6,281 nt of DNA from Planctomycetaceae bacterium. GTDB lineage: Bacteria > Planctomycetota > Planctomycetia > Pirellulales > Thermoguttaceae. Position 1 is the stretch's first letter. Each line of letters begins with the position of its first letter. Positions 1-5,896 of the stretch are shown piece by piece. Under the pieces are notes generated by a model. The model was not told the origin of the DNA. It made no database searches and worked only from the letters and a program-made list of their open reading frames with translations. The translations under genes and the position numbers were made by a program. The stretch spans positions 1 to 6,281 of the forward strand of contig JAIRYX010000003.1 in assembly GCA_031267635.1 (NCBI GenBank). The letters are read 5' to 3'.

Positions 1-39
1 TTCACCGTGAAGAATCGCGAATTGTTTAGGATTTGGCAT
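1..39 (-). CDS. possible 5' end of a truncated minus-strand gene
   Basis: On the minus strand an ATG at 39-37 opens a frame of 13 codons (MPNPKQFAILHGE) that runs off the left edge. No Shine-Dalgarno sequence is visible upstream. The frame stays open backwards into the repeat at 58-112, so the start is not fixed. I do not recognise the peptide. It could be a real N-terminus or simply non-coding DNA next to a repeat; this is a weak call. Confidence 0.18.
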   Translation of the reverse strand, partial: MPNPKQFAILHGE

Positions 40-57
40 TCGTATTAAAACGTTTCT

Positions 58-112
58 GTAACTATTCAGTTGCCTCAAACCAATTCAATCCCCACGGCGT
101 CTGAATAGTTAC
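58..112. repeat. GTAACTATTCAG hairpin repeat, copy A
   Basis: The 55-nt unit has perfect 12-bp inverted ends, GTAACTATTCAG at 58-69 and CTGAATAGTTAC at 101-112. The left arm continues TTGCC, as in copies C, D and E. It lies 62 bp past the stop codon of the DUF1080 gene, so it could act as a 3' hairpin, but no U-tract follows it on the minus strand. It is a REP- or MITE-like non-coding repeat by structure. Confidence 0.8.
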
Positions 113-131
113 TAAAAAAGTTTACAATCGG

Positions 132-143
132 CTGAATAGTTAC
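132..143. repeat. solitary end of the GTAACTATTCAG repeat
   Basis: A lone CTGAATAGTTAC, identical to the right arm of copy A and 19 bp beyond it. It may be a truncated second copy or an alternative pairing partner for the left arm at 58-69. It sits 31 bp from the stop codon of the DUF1080 gene. Confidence 0.6.
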
Positions 144-174
144 GTGAAATCATCAGTAAGGTTTCACGCTGCTT

Positions 175-1518
175 TTATTTCGCGTTGATCAGTTTTACCG
201 CTTCTTCGTTAAGTGGCATAATGTAGAAATCGCGGAATAAACACCCCTGACTTCCGCCGCCGTGAAGTTGCAAACCAACTTTGCCTGACGAGCCGTGCGT
301 CGGTTTCGGATCGATAAGGTTCATCACTGTTTCGCCATTCAGGAACGTTACGATGTGGTCGCCAACAGCAACCGTTGCGATATTGTTCCAATCGCCTTGC
401 TTGGTCGCTTTGGCAGAAACGGCTTCGGTTTGCTGCGTCTTTCCAACCCAGCCGCGTCCGGCAACTTCCCAAAGGGCGGCATTCACCTTGGAATCCATTG
501 CGATTTCACATTGAAAACCGCTCAACCAATAAGATTGGTCATTTTCCTTTGCTCGAAAATACAAACCGCTGTTGCCGCTTTCCATCTTAAACGAAACCTT
601 GACCGCAAAATCTTGGTAGTTTTTTTTACTAACCAATATTCCATCTTCCTTTTGATTCGGCGGCGTCGAAGAACTCAATGTACCATCCGGCAGAACTTTA
701 TTAACCGCAATTGATTTTGGAACAAACGAACCAAAAGGAGAATCGCCGTCGATTTGTTCCCAGAGACATTTTGATTCCAAATCACCGAATTTACCGTTGG
801 CGTAAAGCGGAACCCAAGGAGTCGCCGGAAGCTCTTTGATTCGAATATTTCGCCACTGAACTTCTCCCTGGGGAGCGACATGCATTTGCAGAGCGATAAA
901 GCCGTCTGAACTTTCAAGATCAATAAAATCAGAAACAAGCGTTCCGTTCAGCCATGTTTTGATCGACGGACCGACGCACTGAATCGTGTATTCGTTCCAT
1001 TCGTCTTTTTTGAACGCGGCGGCGGATTTTTCAATCAATTCCGGCGTGTCGGCGTTAATCCAACGTCCTCGCCGTCCTTCGTCGTAAACAAAAGCGTTCC
1101 GATGTTCAGGATGCAGCGTGCTTTCGCACTGATAGCCAAACACGATGGAAACATCTTTGTTTTCCCATTTTCCGGGTCGCGTGTTACTGCGGAACTGAAT
1201 ACCAGAGTTGACGTCCACATCGATTTTTGTTTCGCACTTGAAAATGAAATTGGAATACTTCTTTTCCGTGCAAAGGAACGTGCTGTAACCGGGACCGCGT
1301 TTACCGACAATCGCGTCGCCGACCGTTTCAAAAGTTGCTTCACCGCCATATTTGACCCATCCGGCGGCGGCTTTACCGTCTTCCGTCCATTTGGCGGATT
1401 CGGTCGGCGACAACGAAACGAACCCATTTTCCGCAAACGCCAACGATGAAAATGTTGTTGAATACGCACACAACGCGGCAATTCCCGCGTAAAATGCAAC
1501 TGTTAAGAAACGTTTCAT
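175..1518 (-). CDS. exported tandem DUF1080 (3-keto-disaccharide hydrolase-like) protein
   Basis: The 447-residue protein belongs to the DUF1080 family (PF06439, 3-keto-disaccharide hydrolase; concanavalin/LamG-like fold). It begins with a Sec signal peptide: KR at 2-3, a hydrophobic stretch at about 5-28, and a likely cleavage after AFA at residue 29, so it probably acts in the periplasm. Two DUF1080 domains follow in tandem, at about 33-230 and 235-436. Each repeats the family landmarks: NSGIQFRS (104-111) and GNSGLYFRA (315-323); GYQCES (128-133) and GFQCEI (334-339); WN (174-175 and 377-378); LNG (190-192 and 393-395); a closing WRNIRIKEL (222-230) and FRDFYIMPL (428-436). Family members cleave 3-keto-glycosides or 3-keto-disaccharides; the substrate here is unknown. 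The start is fixed by AAGGAG 6 nt upstream and by the signal peptide. The nearest upstream gene on this strand is a ROK kinase about 1.1 kb away, and a Gfo/Idh/MocA oxidoreductase lies beyond it. Family assignment is secure; catalysis is inferred. Confidence 0.93.
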   Translation of the reverse strand: MKRFLTVAFYAGIAALCAYSTTFSSLAFAENGFVSLSPTESAKWTEDGKAAAGWVKYGGEATFETVGDAIVGKRGPGYSTFLCTEKKYSNFIFKCETKIDVDVNSGIQFRSNTRPGKWENKDVSIVFGYQCESTLHPEHRNAFVYDEGRRGRWINADTPELIEKSAAAFKKDEWNEYTIQCVGPSIKTWLNGTLVSDFIDLESSDGFIALQMHVAPQGEVQWRNIRIKELPATPWVPLYANGKFGDLESKCLWEQIDGDSPFGSFVPKSIAVNKVLPDGTLSSSTPPNQKEDGILVSKKNYQDFAVKVSFKMESGNSGLYFRAKENDQSYWLSGFQCEIAMDSKVNAALWEVAGRGWVGKTQQTEAVSAKATKQGDWNNIATVAVGDHIVTFLNGETVMNLIDPKPTHGSSGKVGLQLHGGGSQGCLFRDFYIMPLNEEAVKLINAK

Positions 1519-1524
1519 AAAAGT

Positions 1525-1530
1525 CTCCTT
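1525..1530 (-). promoter_or_regulatory. ribosome binding site of the DUF1080 gene
   Basis: The minus strand reads AAGGAG, six bases before the ATG at 1518. This near-consensus Shine-Dalgarno site supports the chosen start. Confidence 0.8.
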
Positions 1531-1543
1531 CTAAAGTTTGTTG

Positions 1544-1599
1544 GTAACTATTCAGTCGATCAAACCGCATCAATCCGTATCGAGCAACCAGGTAGTTAC
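1544..1599. repeat. GTAACTATTCAG hairpin repeat, copy B (5' leader of the DUF1080 gene)
   Basis: The end GTAACTATTCAG at 1544-1555 is intact. The opposite end, 1588-1599 (CAGGTAGTTAC), is diverged, so the stem is imperfect. The unit is 56 nt, like copies A, D and E. It starts 14 bp above the ribosome binding site of the DUF1080 gene and lies below its likely promoter, so it would be transcribed as part of the leader. Confidence 0.7.
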
Positions 1600-1635
1600 G
1601 TTTGTTGAATGGTGAAATTTTTTCAATTCCTGATT

Positions 1636-1663
1636 ATTATAAAAACATTGTATAAAAATGCAA
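1636..1663 (-). promoter_or_regulatory. candidate sigma70-like promoter of the DUF1080 gene
   Basis: Read on the minus strand there is a perfect TATAAT (1641-1636) with TTGCAT (1663-1658) 16 bp upstream. The -35 matches only about half of the consensus, and the AT-rich setting makes chance hits likely. Transcription from here would give a leader of about 110 nt containing the hairpin repeat at 1544-1599. Confidence 0.4.
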
Positions 1664-1689
1664 TTGTGCTCTTCCCACTTGATTATTAC

Positions 1690-1760
1690 TGCCGCCCTTA
1701 TTTATAAAATTTCCCTTATTAGCCCGCATTGCCTCCAAGATATGCGCCCTTATGCCCTTA
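1690..1760 (+). repeat. half copy of the CGCCCTTAT palindromic element
   Basis: This stretch aligns closely with the left arm at 2147-2216. Both have TGCCGCCCTTATTTATAAAA, then a TTCCCTTA run, an AGCCCG segment, CCAAGATA, and GCGCCCTTATGCCCTTA. The signature 9-mer lies at 1693-1701 and 1745-1753. The expected right arm is missing here; at the T-run where the loop should begin, a TTTTTTACCACCAAGG unit takes over, suggesting replacement or insertion. Confidence 0.75.
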
Positions 1761-1886
1761 TTTTTTACCACCAAGGCACACAAAGGTTGTTCATTATAAA
1801 TCCTTTGTGCACCTTTTTCGCATTGGTGGTAAAAAAGCTAAGTCGAGTTTATTTTTTACCACAAAGGCGACGAAGGCGCACAAAGG
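1761..1886. repeat. three-copy TTTTTTACCACCAAGG repeat forming a hairpin
   Basis: Copy 1 (1761-1786, plus) and copy 2 (1802-1836, minus) face each other and could pair as a hairpin with a 15-nt loop; copy 2 has 9 extra bases in its middle. Copy 3 (1852-1886, plus) is 35 bases, the same length as copy 2. Copies run from TTTTTTACCAC to CACAAAGG. They resemble the ACCACAAAGGCACAAAGG-type intergenic repeats known from many environmental bacterial genomes. A 109-codon open frame crosses this array (1658-1987), but it consists of repeat sequence and is not called as a gene. Confidence 0.75.
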
Positions 1887-1901
1887 GGGGACTTCTAATT
1901 A

Positions 1902-2083
1902 AAACCTCATTTCCACCTAATTTTCTTAACAAAACAACCTCAGTAGCCCATAAATCCACCTCAACGACAACCTCATTACCACATTAAAAAAAGGAACAAT
2001 GAGGTAATGAGGTTTGTTGTGTTGAGAAAAAACATTTGCTACTGAGGTTGTTTTGTTAAGAAAATTAGGTGAAAATGAGGTTT
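1902..2083. repeat. long inverted repeat built from two AAACCTCATTTTCACC modules
   Basis: Left arm 1902-1980 and right arm 2003-2083 are inverted copies around a 22-nt centre. The outer 46 bases (1902-1947 against the complement of 2038-2083) differ at one position. The inner parts are looser but close with a perfect 9-bp stem, CTCATTACC (1972-1980) with GGTAATGAG (2003-2011). A third copy of the 46-base module lies at 5851-5896. The arms are long enough for a stable cruciform or RNA hairpin. I see no coding function. Confidence 0.85.
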
Positions 2084-2128
2084 TCGCGAAGCCATCCACG
2101 CGCCCAAAAAACGCGCCCTTATATTTAC

Positions 2129-2320
2129 CGGAAAAACTTTACCATTGCCGCCCTTATTTATAAAATTCCCTTAGTAGCCCGAATGTCCCCCAAGATACGC
2201 GCCCTTATGCCCTTATTTTTTGTGTCATCTATCATCTAACACATAAGGGCGAGTTTTTGGGGGCGTTGTTGGCTACTAAGGAAATGTTTATAAATAAGGG
2301 CGGCAATAGCCGAGCCGCTC
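2129..2320. repeat. full palindromic element of the CGCCCTTAT family
   Basis: This is the best complete copy. The left arm 2145-2209 and right arm 2242-2306 are both 65 bases and pair over most of their length, starting TTGCCGCCCTTATTTATAAA and ending CGCCCTTATG. The loop is about 32 nt and contains GTCATCTATCATCTAA (2224-2239). The signature 9-mer occurs at 2149-2157 and 2200-2208, and inverted at 2243-2251 and 2294-2302; another lies just outside at 2114-2122. The flanks 2129-2144 (CCGGAAAAACTTTACC) and 2307-2320 also recur beside other copies (near 5805-5820 and 3970-3983), so the unit probably spans about 190 bp. Its size and symmetry fit a non-autonomous MITE-like or palindromic dispersed element. 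No transposase is visible. Confidence 0.8.
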
Positions 2321-2325
2321 GGATC

Positions 2326-2400
2326 ATTGCAATAACAAAATCGTTCGGACAATGTAATAATGAAATTTTGCGGAAAATTGCAATAATAAAATTTTTCGAC
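2326..2400 (+). repeat. three-unit tandem repeat of about 25 nt
   Basis: Units at 2326-2350, 2351-2376 and 2377-2400 (25, 26 and 24 nt) share the pattern ATTGCAATAAYAAAAT, then a T-rich stretch and a TTCGGA-, GCGGAA- or TTCGAC-like end. The middle unit is the most diverged. The array directly follows the palindromic element. Between it and the stop of the ROK gene (2401-2593) I see only AT-rich sequence with no gene. Confidence 0.6.
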
Positions 2401-2593
2401 TAACTAGTCCAAATTTCCTCAGCGACCCTTTATTTTAAATATCTTGCATTATTTGTTTTAACGTGTATTTGAGTCATTTTGTGTTTCTATTTTGTTCATT
2501 TTACCTCGTGGAGGAGCAAGATTTATTCCCTCCCCCAAAATGCGAAATAAGCAGGAAATTTCAAGTGTGAGGAGTAGAATGTTCCGCTTTTTG

Positions 2594-3667
2594 TCAAGTT
2601 AATGGATTCGCAAATCCTTTAATTCGATAATCGGCGCGGGCAACGCCGGCGGCTCCGAGATAACCGGCGTGACCGCCAAGTTCCGCAAATTTAATGACAA
2701 TTCGTTCCGCTAGAACCGGAAACGTTCGTTTTTTGATTTCGTCGGTGAATGTTTCGAGGAACATTTCTCCAATCGGGTCGCCTTTTCCGCCAAACGTCAT
2801 CGCGCCGCCAAGTAATACGCATTGCGGGTCAACCGTGTGTAATAATGTAACCGTTCCGATAGCAAGCCACCATGCGGTTTCGCGAATAATTTCCAACGAA
2901 AGTTGATCCCCCGCTTTCGCTTCTTCATAAACCATTTTCGGCAATTTACGTTTGTCAAGCGTCGTCATCGTTTCGACATTCACGCGGTCAAGCAACGAAG
3001 TTGGAATGTGTGCCTCCAGAAGATCAAACGTTCGTCTTGCAACGCCGGTCGCACTGGCGTATGCCTCAAGATGTCCTCGCAAACCGCAATTACACATTCT
3101 GGCGTGCGGCGACGGATCCACGATGTTGTGTCCGCATTCGCCGCCATGACTATTTTCGCCGACCAGCGTCCGTCCGGCAATCACAAGTCCGCAACCAACG
3201 CCGGTTCCCAATGTGAAAAGAAGAATGCTATTGAATTCTTTCGCGGAACCCGTCCAGTATTCTCCGAATGCCGCCGCGTTTGCGTCGTTTTCAAACGAAA
3301 CCGGAATGGCGCAAAACTCCGACAATGTGTCGCGGATACCAAAATTTTCCCAGCCCGGAAAGTTTCCCGGTTTGACCAGTTTTCCCGCCGGAATATCCAT
3401 TGTTCCGGGCGAACCGAGTCCAACGCGCACAACTTCTTCGTGCGTCAATCCTGCCTGACGAATCGCTGATAAAATCGCATCGGACATCCGCCGTGTCGCA
3501 TCAACCGGCCCTTTCTCGACTTCCGTTGGCATGGAAACGTAAGAAAGCGTGTGACCGTTATCGTCAACAATTCCTATCTTGGCATTTGTTCCGCCGAGAT
3601 CAACTCCCACAAAAAACGGGCTTTTCGCTTCTTTTCGCGAAATGAAAACAGGTAAATCGCTACTCAT
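2594..3667 (-). CDS. ROK-family sugar kinase (glucokinase-like)
   Basis: The 357-residue cytoplasmic protein is a ROK-family kinase or glucokinase that would phosphorylate a hexose or related sugar with ATP. Landmarks in order are the phosphate-binding loop DLGGTNAK (23-30), GSPGTM (85-90), ENDAN (126-130) with the catalytic Asp at 128, GTGVGCG (154-160), His180 of the GECGHN segment, the zinc motif CNCGLRGHLE (192-201), and a C-terminal nucleotide-binding portion with LLGGAM (285-290). The zinc motif differs from the usual CxCGxxGCxE: the third Cys is His199, which could still bind metal. Length is slightly above the usual 300-330 because of about 18 N-terminal residues before the fold; an internal start is possible, but GAGGAA 9 nt upstream supports this ATG. 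No DNA-binding helix-turn-helix precedes the kinase domain, so it is a kinase rather than a ROK repressor. Substrate specificity (glucose, mannose, N-acetyl sugars) cannot be read from sequence alone. Confidence 0.93.
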   Translation of the reverse strand: MSSDLPVFISRKEAKSPFFVGVDLGGTNAKIGIVDDNGHTLSYVSMPTEVEKGPVDATRRMSDAILSAIRQAGLTHEEVVRVGLGSPGTMDIPAGKLVKPGNFPGWENFGIRDTLSEFCAIPVSFENDANAAAFGEYWTGSAKEFNSILLFTLGTGVGCGLVIAGRTLVGENSHGGECGHNIVDPSPHARMCNCGLRGHLEAYASATGVARRTFDLLEAHIPTSLLDRVNVETMTTLDKRKLPKMVYEEAKAGDQLSLEIIRETAWWLAIGTVTLLHTVDPQCVLLGGAMTFGGKGDPIGEMFLETFTDEIKKRTFPVLAERIVIKFAELGGHAGYLGAAGVARADYRIKGFANPLT

Positions 3668-3676
3668 ATTGGGTTA

Positions 3677-3682
3677 TTCCTC
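3677..3682 (-). promoter_or_regulatory. ribosome binding site of the ROK kinase gene
   Basis: The minus strand reads GAGGAA, nine bases before the ATG at 3667. The spacing is a little long but acceptable, and it favours this start over later ones. Confidence 0.6.
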
Positions 3683-3728
3683 AATTGTCTTTTTTAAAAC
3701 CGCTAAAAACATTGATAAGCGTCTGTAA

Positions 3729-3757
3729 AAAATACCGAAAATCTTACGAAATGTCAA
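3729..3757 (-). promoter_or_regulatory. sigma70-like promoter of the ROK kinase gene
   Basis: On the minus strand a perfect TTGACA (3757-3752) is followed after 17 bp by TATTTT (3734-3729). The predicted start, near 3722, gives a leader of about 55 nt before the ATG at 3667. A hairpin repeat begins three bases upstream of the -35 box. An own promoter argues that the kinase is not simply co-transcribed with the oxidoreductase gene. Confidence 0.5.
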
Positions 3758-3760
3758 GCC

Positions 3761-3811
3761 GTCACTATTCAGTTGCCCAAGCCCAATTGATCCGCACTGG
3801 GTAATTAATAC
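3761..3811. repeat. GTAACTATTCAG hairpin repeat, copy C (decayed)
   Basis: The left end GTCACTATTCAGTTGCCC (3761-3778) matches the family with one change in the 12-bp end. The right end, around CTGGGTAATTAATAC (3797-3811), is only loosely related. The copy lies directly upstream of the ROK promoter. Confidence 0.55.
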
Positions 3812-3860
3812 GAAGTCCCTCAATTTCCCATGATATAAAAAATGTCAAGAGAGTTTCTAA

Positions 3861-3985
3861 AAACCTCATTTTCAACAAATTTTACCGTTGAAAAATAAGG
3901 AAATAAGGGCGCATAATTGGGGGGCAATTCGAGTTACTAAGGGAAATGTGATAAATAAGGGCGGCAATGGTAAAGCCGTTCGGGT
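3861..3985. repeat. module remnant plus half copy of the CGCCCTTAT element
   Basis: A remnant of the module (AAACCTCATTTTCAACAAAT, 3861-3880) is followed by a right-arm copy of the palindromic element at about 3892-3985. The arm carries the 9-mer inverted at 3903-3911 and 3955-3963, ACTAAGGGAAATG between them, and the flank GCAATGGTAAAGCCGTTCGG beyond, matching 2303-2322. No left arm is present. The module is joined to the element on its inner side, as at 5851-5968. Confidence 0.7.
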
Positions 3986-3989
3986 ACGA

Positions 3990-4043
3990 ATACCTATACA
4001 GTTGCCGTGCGGGTGTATTGGCTTGGAGCAACTGAATAGTTAC
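3990..4043. repeat. GTAACTATTCAG hairpin repeat, copy D
   Basis: The arms ATACCTATACAGTTGC (3990-4005) and GCAACTGAATAGTTAC (4028-4043) pair at 13 of 16 positions. The unit directly follows the palindromic half element. Confidence 0.7.
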
Positions 4044-4075
4044 GAAAATGATGATGTTTTTCGGTAAAATTAACA

Positions 4076-4132
4076 GTAACTATTCAGTTGCCCAAGTGCG
4101 GATTTATTGGCTTGGAGCGACGGAATAGTTAC
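4076..4132. repeat. GTAACTATTCAG hairpin repeat, copy E
   Basis: The arms GTAACTATTCAGTTGC (4076-4091) and GCGACGGAATAGTTAC (4117-4132) pair at 14 of 16 positions, with an inner CCAAG (4092-4096) / CTTGG (4111-4115) stem extension. It shares the internal ATTGGCTTGGAGC with copy D. It lies 67 bp past the stop codon of the oxidoreductase gene and could fold in its 3' end. Confidence 0.8.
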
Positions 4133-4199
4133 GTTTTTTGTTAATACCAATTCAAAATAATCGACAAGAACAGAGCGGCATTCGTTCTTTGATGCTTTC

Positions 4200-5570
4200 T
4201 CACACTTCCTCCGGCACAATGTAAGGTTCGCGGTAATCGCGTTTCCAATATTGAGCCGCTTCGGGATTTTTCGGAACGCCTGTTGCAACGTCGACGTCAA
4301 GTTTTACGCCGCCGAGACGATAGGAAATAGTCGAATAATGAACAAGCGACGTGCTGATGTGTCCTTTTTCAATATCCGCGTTAGGAAGTTCGCGCGAGCG
4401 GATGCAATCCAAGAAATTCCGCTTGTGTTCCGGTTCGGGGAATCGTCCGAAACCTTGTGCCGCAACTACCGGCTTGCGGTCTTTCGGACGGTCAAACACT
4501 TGCCATCCGCCGCCGTGCCGACCGACAATCATGAAACCTTTCGTGCCGTAAATTTCGATTCGCGTGGCACATTGCATCCAATACGGAAACATGTCGGTTT
4601 GCCGCACCGTGCTGTCGATTTTGTACATGTAATCGGTGTAAAGCGTCTCCTCGACCGTGAACGTCAAGTCGTCGTATTCGTAAGAGGCAATCAACGTGTC
4701 GGGCGTTTGCGAGTCGCTGTTCGGATCGGTGTAACGTCCGCCGATTGCATACGCGGATTTTGGAATCTCTTTACCGATAATCCAACGCGCGAGGTCAATT
4801 TGATGAACGCCGTCGTTCAACACGTCGCCTGCGGAAAAATCCCAAACGTCGTGCCAACTGCCGTTCATAAGCGCCGAAGAAAACGGACGTTCTTTCGCCG
4901 GTCCGAGCCACGCGCCCCAGTTCAAACCTTCGGGAACGGTTTCATTTTTAAATTTGAACGAACCGGTTCCCCGCTTCTGATTGAAGACGCGGCAGAGATG
5001 CACTTTACCGAGTTTTCCATCGTCAATATATTTTTTCGCGTCCATGTTATATTGCGCACTACGGTTTTGCGTTCCGTGTTGAACGATTCGTTTATATTTT
5101 CGCGCGGCTTCGACCATTTTTTGACCTTCCCAGCCGGAATGCGATGCGGGTTTTTCGGTGTAAACATCTTTGCCCGCCTGACATCCGAGAATCGCTCCGA
5201 GTGCGTGCCAATGATCCGGCAATGCGTTGATCACCGCGTCAACATTTTTATCGTCGAGAACCGTCCGCATATCGGGAACGTATTTTGCGTTCGCTTTTGC
5301 CGCGACCGGTTCGCCGCGTTCTTTTCGCACATCGCAACAATACGCCACATTCACATCTTCAAATTCCTGAAAGCCGGTGATTCGCGTATTATTTCCGTAA
5401 TTGAAACCGTGCAACAAGTCCCGTCCGCGTCCGCCGCAACCGATCAACGCAATGTTGATTTTGTTATTTGCCGAAGTATCCGCAACGGACTTGTTTTTCA
5501 AAATGGTCAAACCGGCTCCGATTGCAAGCGAAGTTTGCACGCCGGTTTTCATAAATTCACGTCGTTTCAT
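4200..5570 (-). CDS. Tat-exported Gfo/Idh/MocA-family oxidoreductase
   Basis: The 456-residue NAD(P)-dependent sugar oxidoreductase belongs to the Gfo/Idh/MocA family. The N-terminus carries a twin-arginine signal (RREFMK at 3-8, then a hydrophobic stretch to about 24), so it would be exported folded with its cofactor. The Rossmann domain starts at about 37 with INIALIGCGGRGR (38-50); NALPDHWH (115-122) and the EKP motif (139-141) follow. The C-terminal alpha/beta domain contains GDVLNDGVHQIDLARW (248-263), whose His256 and Asp259 match the usual active-site pair. Related enzymes oxidise or reduce sugars or inositols; planctomycetes carry many paralogues. An earlier in-frame ATG at 5645 would add 25 residues without a signal pattern; I chose 5570 because GAGG lies 8 nt upstream and the Tat motif then begins at residue 3. 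It probably works with the DUF1080 protein on 3-keto-glycosides (inference). A 496-codon antisense frame (4251-5741) covers it and is a shadow. Confidence 0.95.
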   Translation of the reverse strand: MKRREFMKTGVQTSLAIGAGLTILKNKSVADTSANNKINIALIGCGGRGRDLLHGFNYGNNTRITGFQEFEDVNVAYCCDVRKERGEPVAAKANAKYVPDMRTVLDDKNVDAVINALPDHWHALGAILGCQAGKDVYTEKPASHSGWEGQKMVEAARKYKRIVQHGTQNRSAQYNMDAKKYIDDGKLGKVHLCRVFNQKRGTGSFKFKNETVPEGLNWGAWLGPAKERPFSSALMNGSWHDVWDFSAGDVLNDGVHQIDLARWIIGKEIPKSAYAIGGRYTDPNSDSQTPDTLIASYEYDDLTFTVEETLYTDYMYKIDSTVRQTDMFPYWMQCATRIEIYGTKGFMIVGRHGGGWQVFDRPKDRKPVVAAQGFGRFPEPEHKRNFLDCIRSRELPNADIEKGHISTSLVHYSTISYRLGGVKLDVDVATGVPKNPEAAQYWKRDYREPYIVPEEV

Positions 5571-5578
5571 AACTTTTT

Positions 5579-5582
5579 CCTC
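5579..5582 (-). promoter_or_regulatory. ribosome binding site deciding the oxidoreductase start
   Basis: The minus strand reads GAGGAAAAAGTTATG, placing GAGG eight bases before the ATG at 5570. This decides for 5570 against the upstream in-frame ATG at 5645, where no such site is seen. Confidence 0.7.
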
Positions 5583-5737
5583 GAAAAAATTGTTCTTGTT
5601 GTCATTGAAAATCCGAAAAATCTTCCATCCAAATTGATTATTCATATTTTTTCCAAAAATGCAAGCGAGAAGAAAAGAGTTCCGGTAAATTTTCTAATTA
5701 TTTCACATTTGGCAGAAAGATTGATTGAATTGATAAG

Positions 5738-5820
5738 ATAAGGGCGCGTTTTGAGAGGGATCTGTTGGCTACCAAGGGAAACTTGATAAATAAGGGCTGC
5801 AATGGGAAAGTTTTTCCGAT
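5738..5820. repeat. half copy of the CGCCCTTAT palindromic element
   Basis: A right-arm copy with the 9-mer at 5738-5746, then TTGGCTACCAAGGGAAA and a near-match ATAAGGGCT at 5790-5798. It ends in GCAATGGGAAAGTTTTTCCG (5800-5819), the reverse complement of the flank at 2129-2149 apart from one or two changes. It begins about 170 bp upstream of the oxidoreductase start. A further signature 9-mer stands alone at 5825-5833. Confidence 0.7.
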
Positions 5821-5841
5821 AGGCATAAGGGCGCGTCGATA

Positions 5842-5896
5842 GCTTCGCGCAAACCTCATTTTCACCTAATTTTCTTAACAAAACAACCTCAGTAGC
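5842..5896 (+). repeat. AAACCTCATTTTCACC module, third copy
   Basis: The 55 bases match the reverse complement of 2038-2092 with one difference (at 5850), including the leading GCTTCGCG. The near identity over about 3.8 kb suggests recent copying or strong constraint. It is joined directly to a hairpin of the CGCCCTTAT family. Confidence 0.85.

Noticed and set aside
1658..1987. A 109-codon plus-strand open frame in the repeat region
   Set aside because: It translates three repeat families end to end and has no convincing ribosome binding site or protein motif.
1690..2400. CRISPR array
   Set aside because: The repeats are of several kinds, inverted and irregularly spaced, with no uniform spacers and no cas genes.
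2504..2514. CCTC/GAGG mini-hairpin as a terminator for the ROK gene
   Set aside because: The stem is only 4 bp and no U-tract follows on the minus strand.
2539..2601. A 20-codon plus-strand frame (MRNKQE...) before the ROK stop
   Set aside because: No ribosome binding site at a usable distance and no recognisable features.
4070..4300. A 76-codon minus-strand frame overlapping the end of the oxidoreductase gene
   Set aside because: Its C-terminus translates hairpin copy E and its N-terminus overlaps the real gene in another frame.
4251..5741. A 496-codon plus-strand open frame, longer than the gene opposite
   Set aside because: It lies antisense to the clear Gfo/Idh/MocA gene, shows no family motif, and continues through the oxidoreductase's leader. 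Codon bias of the real gene explains the lack of stops.
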